From positions 68,690,300 through 68,754,299 of the forward strand of contig CM049314.1 of assembly GCA_026874595.1 (NCBI GenBank): DNA of 64,000 bases. Reading direction: 5' to 3'. Positions within the stretch are counted from its first letter, which is position 1. Every line of letters begins with the position of its first letter. Source of the stretch: Sipunculus nudus. Its lineage: Eukaryota > Annelida > Sipuncula > Golfingiida > Sipunculidae. The notes below the pieces were generated by a model that saw only the letters and a list, made by a program, of their open reading frames with translations, was not told the DNA's origin and did no database searches. A program made the translations under genes and the position numbers. This document shows positions 35,572 to 43,075 of the stretch, piece by piece.

Positions 35572-38500
35572 GTTATAAATATAATTATTAAAGTGTAAAA
35601 CGTGACTGATAAGTCAAAAGAAATTTATTTCATTGGTAGGTTTGTTCATAATACTTCCACATACAACAATTTTAACGCTTTATTATACAAATAAAATATA
35701 ACGACAAAAGTCATAAAGGGTAAATATAATATTCATCAGGCGGAAGCCACAAATCATTTATTTCTCATTTACGATAGCCTTGATTTGTCTTAAATATCTT
35801 ATGCAGATTTATGCAATATCAAAACATTACTCGAATGTTATTATCCGGCTTGCTCCGCATTGCCTTCGTTTTGGTCTGAGGGTAGTGAAGACGGCTGCCC
35901 GAATGCCAATATGAAGGCAATACACAACAAGCTGGTTCATAATGTTTTATTTAACAGTCAAGCATGTTATCCATACAACCAACAGTGTATAGTCATTTTT
36001 TTCACAAAGAGTTAGAGTTAAGCACTTCAAAGCGCAAATGCGCAGGCACCTTCACACATTCAGGATCTCACTTTGTTGTCAGTTTCATTCCCGGGTGGTG
36101 CATCACAGAGAATAGTAACCTTACAAACCACGTGGTGCTTGACTTTACAAGCCACTTGATGTTTGATTCGTCGGTGCTAGTGACTGTCCACAGTGACATC
36201 ACACATATTGTGATTCTTGCAGATTTTACTGTGGGAAGTTGTGTCCCTGAGAACTCTTAGAGCCAGGAAGATATGAGTTCATTGTCTTGAAATGTATAAC
36301 CCATTTTGTACTGATATGAACTTTGAATGACACGTCGTGTAACCTAAGCGGGGTACACTTGGTGATAACATGTGTGGCCTGTAAATAAAATATTGGTACC
36401 ATTTATCTGCATACCATCATTCTTCCTTCATTTTTCCTTATTTTTATTTTGTGCCAGTTCATCAATCTCATGAGCAGAGACACCTGTGTCTTGAAATTAT
36501 TTTCCTTTTCCTTTTTTACGTCCAATGTGATAAATCTATGTTGAATAGAAAAATAGTACTTTTATGTTATATTCCCTTCGACTCATGCTTAAAGTTCTTC
36601 AATAATTCTAACATATTCTAACATGGACCTTATGTTTTTTTCACGCGAGATAATCATGGAATGTTTATTCACTCATTAGGCAAGCAAGTTTCTTCGTGTT
36701 TTTATTTGTAATTAAGGATTGAAAATGAGTGGCTTCAGCTCATCATTAACCGTTCCACATTGAATTAATGCAATTAAGTCGGATCTATAAATTTCTTATG
36801 AAGCAAGTCATTTAAAAAAGTCATCAGCTGTTGCTTGTGGTGGTGGTGTCATAGCGCTGATAATGACATAAAAATGCATCCAAGCCATTATCAATATCTC
36901 ATCGCCTTAAGCATATGTTTTTTAATATGAAATATTTTTAGGTCATGCAACATATACATACAAACTAGTCTCCTATTAATGCAATGATTAGTAGGTCGTC
37001 TCTAATTTCTTCCTCTACAATTGCAGAAAGGGGAAACACTATTATTCCGAGCAACACGTTCTAAAAATACAGGACTAATAGCTTTACTGATGAAGCATGG
37101 AGCAAGCAGTGAAGTAGCCAACAAGGTAAATGTTTAACACCTCTCTTTTTATACACTGTAAATATCCATGAACTCCAAATACCTTTACTTATACCCACAG
37201 TCAGAGTCTGATACAAGACAGAATTCCCAATGATTCGATTTCACATTATTGCGTTTTTAAAGTAGTGGGCATCTTTCAGTCTCTTAAGACCGGAATTGCA
37301 CCCTGGATTGATATGCTTGGCTTTGGTTTGGTGAATTTGATGAGGGATTTCCATACTGTCTGCCTCCAACTTGTTCGTTCTTGGTGTGCTGTGTCAACTT
37401 GCCGTTGTTCCACACTCTCTACGTCAGTCTGGACAGGGTGGTGAAAACCTTGGCAATACGCTTGTTCAGCTCAATCTTAAGGGAGAGGGAGTCAGAGATC
37501 GTTGAGCTTCGTGGGCTTTATGATGCGTAGGACATCTAATCTTAGTGAAGATCTTGAAGAGGTCGTCCCTACCCACCAATTCGAACGCTCGCGTCAGGCC
37601 TGTGAAGGCCATGAACAGTGGTCGTATTTGTTTCCTGCATTTCCCGGGCAGTTTCCTGACGAAGGGACCGTGTCGACAGTAGACCTTTTCACGAGGAACC
37701 CACATTTGGATGGTGGGTAGACTCTTTCTGTCAAAATGTGAAGCCTTTACCTTCACCTTCCTTCCAGTACTTCACCTTCCTTCCAGCAGAGACAGAGGAT
37801 GTCATGCAACTCTTGGTTGAAGCGTCAGTATAGCACTTCAGGACCTCGGCGGAGATGCCGTCTGTCCCTGTCCGAGAGTAAGTAACTGAAGAGCTTCCTT
37901 CAGCTCTTTGAGGGTTGGTTCGCTTTCAAGCTCCATTAGGATAGGCATGCACTACACGGTATCTAAGGCATCTTCAGAGACTTAATTCTCCCAGGCAAAT
38001 AGGTCGGAGTAGTGCTCTACCCAGCGCTCCGTTTGTTGTGCGTTATCCTGTGACAGACTTCAGTGGGGCCTTTGTCTTCTGTGCTGGGCCCAGTGCCTTT
38101 TTGATTCCATCATACATTCTCTTGGTGTTGCCTGTGTCAGCTGCAGTCTGTATCTTTGTTCTGTCCAGTACTAGTTGACACAGCGTCTGGCATTCTGCTG
38201 ATCATTCCTGCCGGCAGCCAGAAGGGGGTTGAAGGTTTTGTTTGCTGGGATTAGCTTTTTAAGCTGTCAGCGCGTTCTTTTTTTCCTTGATGACGGGTAT
38301 CATATCCTCAGAGTGGGCTTTGAACCAGTCTTCTGTTTGCTGGTTTTCTTGCCAAAGGTGGACATGGCTGCATCGTAGACAGAGTCTCTGAAGTGTTCCC
38401 ATATTTCATGGGCACTTGCACCATATGGGTCTGGAAGTGATTCTTCGGATGCTTTTGCAAACTATTCCACTTTCTGCTGGCTGCGGATGCTTCTGGTGTG

Positions 38501-41050
38501 GGGTCTACCTTCCTTTCTGAAGCGATGCAGCGTTTTCATGCGCAGTTTCACCTTGTTTCACACTAGAAAAATGCCCGGGTCGCGGTCATCACTCTGGTAG
38601 CTGCGTATGACCCTGATGCTTGGTAAGTTGGAACACCGTGTAAGAATCAGATCACGCTGGTGCCAGTATTCCAGTCGTGGATGTCTCCATGGAACTCTAT
38701 GTTGAGACATGGTGTTGAAGAGTTGCTGACTCACAGATTTTAGACATCAGAGCTCCAGGGGACTGGGGCCACTTTCATTCATCTCGCTAGTGCCTAACTT
38801 TCCCGAACACAAGGGCCAGGATCTGTGGCCAGCACCTACTTTGGCGTTGAAGTCACCAATAATGAAAAGTTAATGACAACATTTAAGTCGTCATCAAAAA
38901 GCTGTCCTTAGCTTCTGCCGAGGATGTCAATGTTGGTGCGTAATCACTCATTGGGTAAGCTTATCCAATTGTGGAGTGAAGTTTAAGAGACAGGATTTTC
39001 TCAGATTTGACTGTAGGTGCTGTGATTCATCAATGCAGGCCGTTTCGAACAGAGAATCCCACTACGTGCCCTCTGGTTTCTTTCTCTCTCACACTTTCCG
39101 TTCCTATGAGAGTGGTCTTTGTCCATCTGCGGTCTGCTCAGCTACATGTCAGTGACTGTAGTCATGCGAGAGTCGCTAATTTCTTGAAAGTCCTCAGAAA
39201 AATCCAATGAAGCTAACGGACCTTGGCAAGGCAGCACCTTAATTGTTTGGTTTGTCGAGCTTTAGGCGGGCGTTAGCTGCCCAATGAGACGTGATGGTCT
39301 CTTCTACCGTCGGTAGCAGGAATGGCGCCTAACTCTTTGCCAATCGAGTTTGGAGCTATAACTGGTAAACTGCTGCTTCCCGTGATGTTTCGACGCTGTG
39401 AAGTAAAGCTCGAGAGTCCTCACCAATGCGAAAAAGGCCTGGGTAGGTAAGCATAGAGGACCAGCTGTTACACAGGCAGCGGGCTCCCCTCTCCAAGTCA
39501 CCGAAATTGTCCAATGGAAATGCAGATGCCAGGACGCAGTTCCAGTTCCGTCGCAGGGATTGCCAGGACGTTGCTGAATACAGACTCGAACCATCTTTTG
39601 AAATCTGGCTCCATATCTTTTGTCAGGTTTGACTCCCTTCGATGTTCCTGTTCCGAGAGATCCATAAGACAGTGGAGCTATTTAACCGATAGGTTCTTCT
39701 TAGAAAACTCCCGGCACATGAACTTACTATTTCCAAATCATCTGTCTTATACGTTTTATGGTTCTGTGTGTTAGAAACACCGTCCACCTGTGACTTTTTA
39801 CCATCCGAAGAACTCGATTAGAGAGAAAATCTTGCGCGTACGCAAAAACTTTGAAAGAGGGAAAAGAAAAATGAAAGAAAATAAAAGAAAATAAAAGAAT
39901 TTTAAAATATTGTGAGGTTTTTTTCGGCATGGAAACCCTGTGGTCAGTACTTAATGTTTCTGCTTTGTGACATGGGTCTCTTCCGGTGCAAGTTTCTTTT
40001 TTAACATATATTCGGAAATAAGCAAACTGTGTTTAAAAAATTGTTACAGATACCAAATTATTTAAAACACAATATTCATATATATCCAACATACCTGCTA
40101 GGTGTTTAGACCATTTACATTTCAGGACGGAGACTTTCCTCTGCATGCTGCTGTCAGATGTAGGAGTAAAGATTGCTGCACGTTGGTTTCTCTGTTGACC
40201 GGGATAAAAGTTACTCGGGTCGGTCTGAAGATTTATCTCAATGCTTGTTACATTATTACTGTTCTGGAACATTTTCTCTCTTGCTTCTAGAATTAATAAC
40301 GATACTTGTTCCCGTTCTGCCCAATCAAAATGATCAACAAAGCAGTAATATATAAATCGACCCGGCGTAAATCAGTCAAATAAAATCCACACAGGTCTGC
40401 CATAAAGATACAAGACCATTTCACAGATTTCAGGGTAAATGTATATTCTGGTACATAAATGCCATACTTTGTTGCAGAAAAGAAATTGGTTTCTTTCAAT
40501 GACGGCTCATGGTTCAATCGGTTCTGGTGCAATAATGAATGTAACGACAAAGGACGGCCGCACTCCTCTTGAAATGACAGTGCAGTTTCTTGGCAATAAA
40601 TTTTATATCTTGATACAACACGGGGCATTGAAGCCGCACATAAGTGAGCTTCCCAAAGGAGCATGGCCAACAAATAAGTTGCATAACACATCATTGCTAG
40701 ACTTCTGTGGATGTAACAAGGACCGGCAGATACTTGTTGAGATCCTACACGAAGTCGGATGTCGCACACGCAGTTGTCAGATTGATGCACGAAGGTCTTT
40801 TGGTCCCCGTCATACAGTGTCTGATGCTTACTCTTGGCTGCATTCTCAAAAATTAAAGGTGCGAAGTCTACAGCTACTCTGTCGTCAGACCATTCGTGAA
40901 ACACTTCAAAATGTTTCAGGCGGACGGAGTATTTTCTACAGAGTGAGAAATTTACAGATTCCTAGATGCCTGCAAGATCAGATTCTCTTCAGGCATCTAT
41001 TTCCTGAAAGAGTGTGGTCTGACGTTACTATCGACTATCAGCCAGAATAA
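10663..41050 (+). CDS. Gene 2: CARD-CARD-domain X-ankyrin-SOCS box protein
   Basis: Proposed exons: 10663-10744 (uncertain), 11008-11289, 15709-15858, 16300-16444, 16623-16651, 16891-17335, 17489-17532, 18452-18550, 18895-18993, 19283-19384, 19552-19653, 19942-20040, 20216-20320, 21265-21360, 30618-30725, 33221-33307, 33822-33917, 37027-37125, 40126-40209 and 40478-41050. Intron phases agree at every junction and the frame stays open to TAA at 41048-41050, giving about 950 residues. The order is two CARD-like death-fold domains, domain X, about 13 ankyrin repeats and a C-terminal SOCS box. In known ASB proteins the SOCS box recruits Elongin B/C and Cullin 5 and the ankyrins bind substrate; CARDs pair with other CARDs. 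A CARD-directed ubiquitin ligase receptor is an inference. Start options are the ATGs in exon 10663-10744 or the in-frame ATG at 10998. Two donors (11290, 40210) are weak. An AATAAA lies at 41486. Confidence 0.72.
11008..11289 (+). CDS. Gene 2 exon: CARD-like domain 1
   Basis: Ninety-four residues with a six-helix CARD pattern: VVNACKRHIQLIRLGY, GGLGESLVEAGVI, TEKERQHLDH, YALCDHLCKKG, KHIFGRFLRCLEKS, then QKQEAAILQRAG. The 'EAGVIT-x-x-E' and 'KKG-x5-F-x3-L' signatures are typical of the family. The acceptor is TGTCCAG. The proposed donor GTTGAT is poor. Reading past it gives an immediate TGA (11292-11294), so the exon could also be terminal. An in-frame ATG at 10998 offers an alternative start. 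With the 11289 donor it joins 15709 in phase 1 with an open frame. Confidence 0.68.
11431..11640. repeat. Bivalve-type dispersed repeat copy
   Basis: Begins 'ttttagctcatctgac' and carries 'aaagtcaactgagctaaagt' followed by 'gttcgtcgtccgtc'. A related copy starts at about 45148. The hallmark inverted 'agctcaNctga' start and the gtcc-gtc block match a repeat type that I know from bivalve genomes. The boundaries are approximate. Confidence 0.5.
11640..14340 (-). mobile_element. 5'-truncated L1/Tx1-like LINE remnant
   Basis: A T-rich run at 11645-11662 marks the antisense poly(A) end. Minus-strand fragments follow in ORF2 order. The C-terminal region at 12442-12122 has ETKTREFQYKVLNDILP and ERCSYCSMNAETSVQFFF. 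A fragment lies at 12739-12470. The reverse transcriptase at 13487-13212 has FADDSTFFVKA. Earlier RT blocks up to about 14340 are unreadable in any single frame. The endonuclease and ORF1 are absent, so the copy is 5'-truncated. It lies antisense in the intron between CARD 1 and CARD 2. Confidence 0.8.
15709..16444 (+). CDS. Gene 2 exons: CARD-like domain 2
   Basis: Exon 15709-15858 (acceptor TAGCAG, donor GTAAGA, phase 1 in, phase 0 out) and exon 16300-16444 (acceptor CTATAG, donor GTAATG, phase 1 out). Joined they give a helical domain: LEFTQSLVTSLEKAQVVVE, RRIKDCL|RYQKRVKYSK, FVDMLLETDEETFEQFIQCL, then HRVIAKRLRQL. The 'K-x-FVDxLLET-x6-FxxFIxCL' block is the classic end of a CARD. A phase-0 intron splits the domain between the predicted helices 3 and 4. 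The intron carries an adjoining (TA)n and (AAT)n microsatellite. Confidence 0.65.
16172..16257. repeat. Compound (TA)n/(AAT)n microsatellite
   Basis: An interrupted TA tract passes directly into about 13 AAT units, ending about 40 nt upstream of the acceptor of the second CARD 2 exon. Confidence 0.95.
16623..16651 (+). CDS. Gene 2 microexon (29 nt)
   Basis: Acceptor TTGAAG, donor GTAGGA. It enters in phase 1 and leaves in phase 0, which is exactly what is needed to connect the CARD 2 exon (ends phase 1) with the domain X exon (starts phase 0). It encodes a short hydrophilic linker, GEKTETITAE. Confidence 0.55.
16891..17532 (+). CDS. Gene 2 exons: complete domain X
   Basis: Exon 16891-17335 (148 codons plus one base) and exon 17489-17532 join in phase 1. 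The N-terminal half holds YWERSRVYNYIRNILENQP and a polar stretch with several Asn and Ser. The C-terminal half holds FRHLIPKTARVTRKGVSLH, CNSLDDCEILRIGARTKTL, SQCVLVCWPD, IEGTL and G-x-P-x-VTRF. The second half aligns well with gene 1. I cannot assign it to a known family. It sits between the CARDs and the ankyrin array. Acceptors TTTTAG and TTGCAG; donors GTAATT and GTATAT. Confidence 0.68.
17533..18451 (+). other. Intron of gene 2
   Basis: No exon seen. The gene 1 exon at 817-936 has no recognisable equivalent here, although it should fall in this interval. The frame still joins in phase 0 without it. Confidence 0.45.
18452..21360 (+). CDS. Gene 2 ankyrin exons 1-7
   Basis: Exons 18452-18550, 18895-18993, 19283-19384, 19552-19653, 19942-20040, 20216-20320 and 21265-21360, all phase 0, with donors of GTAAG or GTA type. 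Clear ankyrin repeats are KSALMFAAGNGHNKILYRLL with EQGADV, and DGKTALICAAENGHNETVSI with EKGADV. Others are divergent but keep the helix-turn-helix pattern and the GA-x-PN turn (LEHGALPNF, LEHGANPNF). Each of the seven has a gene 1 partner. Confidence 0.75.
21209..21256. repeat. (TA)n microsatellite next to a splice acceptor
   Basis: About 24 uninterrupted AT units end eight bases before the exon at 21265. Only 'tttctttag' separates the tract from the splice junction. Confidence 0.95.
23203..26818 (-). pseudogene. LINE ORF2: endonuclease-reverse transcriptase, broken
   Basis: AP endonuclease at 26818-25886, with INVRGLGNFSKRR, FMQETHSS, IYGPNNDLPSFY, GGDWNLVLD, SRLDYFLVS and SDHEGV. Reverse transcriptase from about 25660 to 24400, with RPITLLNTDYKL, GFIKGRYIGENI, VDFEKAFDCLEW and GVRQGCPLSPYLF. 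The YADD catalytic box lies near 24730 and is read in a frame different from its neighbours. The C-terminal region has the CSFCKSEDETYIHLFWSC motif. Breaks: in-frame stops near 25880 and 25350, and frameshifts near 25675, 24805, 24715 and 23860. The first three of those fall on A/T homopolymers of eight or nine bases. It may be dead, or partly an assembly artefact. Confidence 0.85.
27528..28457 (-). CDS. LINE ORF1 protein (RNA-binding, L1 type)
   Basis: An intact 309-residue frame. A basic, Ser/Thr-rich start (MPPRGKGKQKTASTSGD) is followed by a long heptad-like coiled coil (about residues 60-160) with several 'LDQRVAVLEKRE' type turns. Next comes an RRM-like region (WNIRIIGVKE at about 168, then HILVRFHSRPVRNEVLKQAK at about 225) and a basic C-terminal domain. 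This is the standard L1 ORF1 plan: a trimeric nucleic-acid chaperone that packages the element's RNA. The lack of stops fits a young copy. Confidence 0.85.
   Translation of the reverse strand: MPPRGKGKQKTASTSGDVDKFLQKDVPDEQSELEVMGASACNVKDTPITNDQLQKTLADLMKDYNARISEQISALHTDITKQLMALTADQKNIKENVKFIETGLNALDQRVAVLEKRENMLTKQTAELHAEITSLKEQNRLKELELDRIRKLIAEEANKQERYSREWNIRIIGVKEIGTAENCLNTAARIIKTNKILGDLGEVEIRSKIENANRTGRKGERPRHILVRFHSRPVRNEVLKQAKKKIKDGDMHFAEDLTATDYNTKQRAIPQMNAAYNDGARVRFWRGQLFINGERVPIQDQQATNPRGN
29292..29402 (+). pseudogene. Broken duplicate of an ankyrin exon
   Basis: Acceptor GTTTGCAG and the frame GDPQGSGAVPLATYRGHLDT, then VKLLLKHEH. It closely matches the exon at 30618 (GDQQGFGPISLAASRGHLDT). 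After KHEH the similarity stops abruptly, there is no donor, and TGA follows at 29400-29402. The 3' end of the exon was lost at the duplication junction, where copy B of the flanking intron begins. If it were spliced in, the protein would end here, before the SOCS box. It is probably skipped. Confidence 0.7.
30618..30725 (+). CDS. Gene 2 ankyrin exon 8 (intact duplicate)
   Basis: Acceptor TTTGCAG, donor GTATGA, 36 codons, phase 0. It reads GDQQGFGPISLAASRGHLDT, then VKVLLKHEPSLKDLEL. It is the complete copy of the exon broken at 29292 and joins the exons at 21360 and 33221 in frame. Confidence 0.72.
30726..33220 (+). other. Intron of gene 2
   Basis: About 2.5 kb of AT-rich sequence. I see no exon or recognisable mobile-element coding in it. 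A minus-strand frame at 31802-31563 is not convincing. Confidence 0.4.
33221..37125 (+). CDS. Gene 2 ankyrin exons 9-11
   Basis: Exon 33221-33307 (ALYEASRRGNEAIVSALLAH, GANPDGDGQ), exon 33822-33917 (GRCPLFAAFSGQHTKIMCML, ARGANPNTTDE) and exon 37027-37125 (KGETLLFRATRSKNTGLIAL, KHGASSEVANK). All are phase 0 with good acceptors (GAACAG, TTATAG, TTGCAG) and donors GTAAGT, GTAATC and GTAAAT. The intron between the second and third (33918-37026) contains the pogo-like element and its flanking direct repeat. Confidence 0.75.
34179..34256. repeat. Direct repeat pair flanking the pogo element
   Basis: 'ttttttcacaaagaattaa' followed by 'gttaagcacttcaaagcgc' and 'acacattcaggat' recurs almost unchanged at 35996-36066. 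The copies are about 1.8 kb apart. The second lacks the transposon next to it. Confidence 0.85.
34271..35532 (+). mobile_element. Internally deleted pogo/Tigger-like DNA transposon
   Basis: Bounded by the 14-bp perfect terminal inverted repeat CAGTAGAACGCCTG (start 34271) and its reverse complement (end 35532). TA lies on both sides, inside a (TA)n tract. Just inside, both ends carry 'taacggcca' / 'ttatacagg' type subterminal blocks ('cggtca', 'ggccact'). TA target duplication and a CAGT start are features of the pogo group of Tc1/mariner. The middle holds only the start of a transposase. The catalytic DDE region is missing, so the copy is non-autonomous. Confidence 0.82.
34972..35225 (+). 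pseudogene. Transposase N-terminus (CENP-B/Psq-type HTH), with stops
   Basis: Begins MATKKRHELAPKEKVDLIRK, the usual opening of Tigger-like transposases with a CENP-B N-terminal helix-turn-helix. It continues as QLAEIHGVGQTQV, then NILKRKRESVEQYQENA, then GNDKLNDVMKQWFNK. Three in-frame stops interrupt it (35050 TGA, about 35092 TAA, about 35158 TAA) and the similarity ends near 35225. Confidence 0.8.
35533..37026 (+). other. Intron sequence of gene 2
   Basis: A (TA)n tract at 35533-35568, then the second copy of the direct repeat at about 35996, then AT-rich DNA with no gene seen. Confidence 0.4.
37260..39620 (-). mobile_element. Decayed LINE of a second type (endonuclease-RT)
   Basis: Minus-strand coding remnants unlike the L1-like copies. 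An endonuclease block with GDFNAKVGAGHR is read near 38860-38810. It is followed by VPWRHPRLEYWHQRDL near 38695-38645 and IRVIRSYQSDDRDPG near 38620-38575. An RT block at 37756-37466 has MAFTGLTRAFELVGRDDLFK, corresponding to the catalytic 'FVDLTKAFDTV' region. These match the endonuclease-reverse transcriptases often annotated in invertebrates as craniofacial development protein 2-like. Stops and shifts are frequent and both ends are approximate. Confidence 0.75.
40126..40209 (+). CDS. Gene 2 ankyrin exon 12
   Basis: Acceptor ATTTCAG. DGDFPLHAAVRCRSKDCCTL, then VSLLTGIK. The first half is a canonical ankyrin opening. The donor is uncertain: GTTACT at 40210 keeps phase 0 with the last exon, while GTCGGT at 40219 is an alternative that adds three residues. 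Both are weak. Without splicing the frame runs to a TAG near 40290. Confidence 0.6.
40478..41050 (+). CDS. Gene 2 terminal exon: last ankyrin repeats and SOCS box
   Basis: Acceptor TTGCAG, 190 codons, TAA stop. Residues 25-52 are an ankyrin-like repeat (KDGRTPLEMTVQFLGNKFYI, then LIQHGALKP). Residues 68-95 are a further helical repeat (SLLDFCGCNKDRQILVEILH). Residues 129-172 (40862-40993) are a SOCS box. The BC box is SLQLLCRQTIRETL, matching S/TLxxxCxxxI. A Cul5-box-like LQIPRCLQDQILF follows, in place of the usual LPLP. ASB proteins end in the same way. Only about 18 residues follow the box. Confidence 0.82.
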   Translation, partial: KRNWFLSMTAHGSIGSGAIMNVTTKDGRTPLEMTVQFLGNKFYILIQHGALKPHISELPKGAWPTNKLHNTSLLDFCGCNKDRQILVEILHEVGCRTRSCQIDARRSFGPRHTVSDAYSWLHSQKLKVRSLQLLCRQTIRETLQNVSGGRSIFYRVRNLQIPRCLQDQILFRHLFPERVWSDVTIDYQPE

Positions 41051-41485
41051 GTGAAACCCCCGAGTCAGCACATATAAATATGGGCTTTCAATAGGCATAA
41101 CGTGTAAGGGACATCCTAAGGGGAATTGAAATGTATTTTCCTATATCATGATCAGATATTTTGTCATTGTTCATTTAGTAATAATGAAATGTGGGGGTCA
41201 GTTGTTAGCACATTGGTTACAGTTTATAATGCCATGACTATAGTGTGTCATGTTCGGTAATAGTTGTTATATTCAAAGATGCTATCTAAATGTTGCTTCT
41301 GCTGTAAAAGCTTTGAATATATATTTAAATATGGCGTAAATCTAAAATAATGTAATATAATACGGTCCATGGGAAGGGTTTTACCATGCACATACAAGCT
41401 GTTCTGAGCATTGGCAGTTTTGTAGTCGGCTTGTGTCATATATTTTACTCAAGCATAATCATTATATATTTTATACGGGAAGTAA

Positions 41486-41491
41486 AATAAA
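41486..41491 (+). terminator. Candidate polyadenylation signal of gene 2
   Basis: AATAAA about 435 bases after the gene 2 stop codon, within 'agtaaaataaagaataagg'. The distance is plausible for a 3' UTR. No cleavage-site evidence is available. Confidence 0.45.
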
Positions 41492-42194
41492 GAATAAGGT
41501 ATTGTGTTCTCTCTGTATGTCATAGGAGAACAACTTCAGTAAAACTAGATATGCGCCTGACTTGACGTCATTGATCCACGGATAAGTATTTATTTACTTG
41601 TATTCATAAGTAGGGTATAATTATGTTGTACGTAGGTAAATATCAGTATATCCTTTTAATATAGTTCCAATATTTCTTGATGAAAATAGTGGTCCAGTTA
41701 ATAGGGCGTTGTGATCATTTGCATGGGATACCTATGATGAACGCAGAAAGGAAGGTCAGTAAGAAAAAAAGCTAAACATGTCTCTATCATGAGATAAAAA
41801 AATGTTTGTGTCTAGTTTGCTAACTGAAGACATTTAAATGGTGGTTCACCACAGATTTGGTATAAGACACACTTCCGGTTGTTCCACCACCCAATATGAT
41901 AACTGTGGATACCTATGTTTCATCATATATTTGTTTTTGTTCTTTTGTTTTCAAAGATGTCGTTTTTATACACAATTAGACGTAAAATATTAATTTTATT
42001 CCACTTTTATATGACGTGTTTACTAAATGTTAATTTTATTCAAATATTTAATTCTAGAAAACCCTTATAGGCATTAATTGTATGGTCGTCCAAAATTCGA
42101 TCCCCACAAAGTGATTTTACTTTGCAAATATCCAGATTAACATATCATCATGAAATATTTTGCGAAATAAAAAAAAACTGAAAATAAGACGCTT

Positions 42195-42330
42195 TAGTCT
42201 ATTGAAGAATACCTCGGGCGCTAACGACCCAGCGGTAAACTCGACCGTGAAAAATCTCTTTGCCCCTCATCTGAAATTTGATCTCGAGACCTCCTGACTT
42301 CCAGTTCTGCGCTCTACACCAAGGCCATAG
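42195..42330 (-). repeat. tRNA-derived SINE-like repeat 1 (degraded)
   Basis: Read on the minus strand: 'ggccttggtgtagagcgc' (A-box-like), then 'ggaggtctcgagatcaaat' (a degraded B box), then a unique tail. A pol III SINE head is the likeliest reading. Confidence 0.4.
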
Positions 42331-42735
42331 AAAACATCTTTGAATAACAGCTTGTGATTCTTCATGGAAGATATAAAAGCTTCCAAATATTAAAATGCTA
42401 TCAAGAAAAGACTCTAGAATAAAGTTAAGTATTTCATGTAGAATGGTCTAAAAAGATGTGTTTTACCATTGTTGGAATAGCTCTTGATGACAATAGCTTT
42501 TGTCTGAACAAAAATATACATGCATATATACTCCGTCTTTGTTAAAAAATATTATCATATCGCATCTGTATAACAAAGCATAACTAACATGCGATCCAAA
42601 AGTAATATTTTCCAGTAATCGGTCAAAATAATTAGGAAGATTAAACTGACTGGTCATATGAAGGCTAACACCTGTCTACATTCTTGGTCAATATATAGAA
42701 ATTAAGTCAGTTTTGTATTATATGTATAAATAGGG

Positions 42736-42799
<64 letters not shown>

Positions 42800-42894
42800 T
42801 GCTAGATAAATTTAATCGGTACATATGCAGAATTCGATTCCGGTTTTATACTATATGACTATATATGGCAATAGGACACGCTTCCTCTCAGTAT

Positions 42895-43075
42895 GTCTTT
42901 TGGTGTTGACCAGGCTTTGTGACTAATGTACCTGCGGGCCCTGGGTTTGTAATCAACCCTTGGGTGGGGGCCGACCAGGAAAGATCTCACCGCCTCGGCT
43001 TAGATTCGAATTCACAATCTCATGGCTTTGATTCTTGTGCTCTATTCCTAGACCACAGAAGTCGGTGATACAGTT
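42895..43075 (-). repeat. tRNA-derived SINE-like repeat 2
   Basis: Minus strand: 'tggtctaggaatagagcac' (A-box-like), 'gtgaattcgaatctaagcc' (B box, near GGTTCGAATCC), then 'gaggcggtgagatctttcct', a tail I have seen behind mollusc tRNA-like heads. No cloverleaf is maintained, so it is a SINE head and not a tRNA gene. Confidence 0.5.

Noticed and set aside
37502-37720. 72-residue plus-strand frame in the gene 2 intron
   Set aside because: It is the opposite strand of the degraded LINE RT block at 37466-37756.
40293-40904. 203-residue minus-strand frame
   Set aside because: It lies opposite the SOCS-box exon of gene 2. It has no motif and no splice logic, so it is an antisense shadow.
42895-43075. 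A genuine tRNA gene on the minus strand
   Set aside because: A- and B-box-like blocks exist but the acceptor and anticodon stems do not pair, so a SINE head is the better reading.
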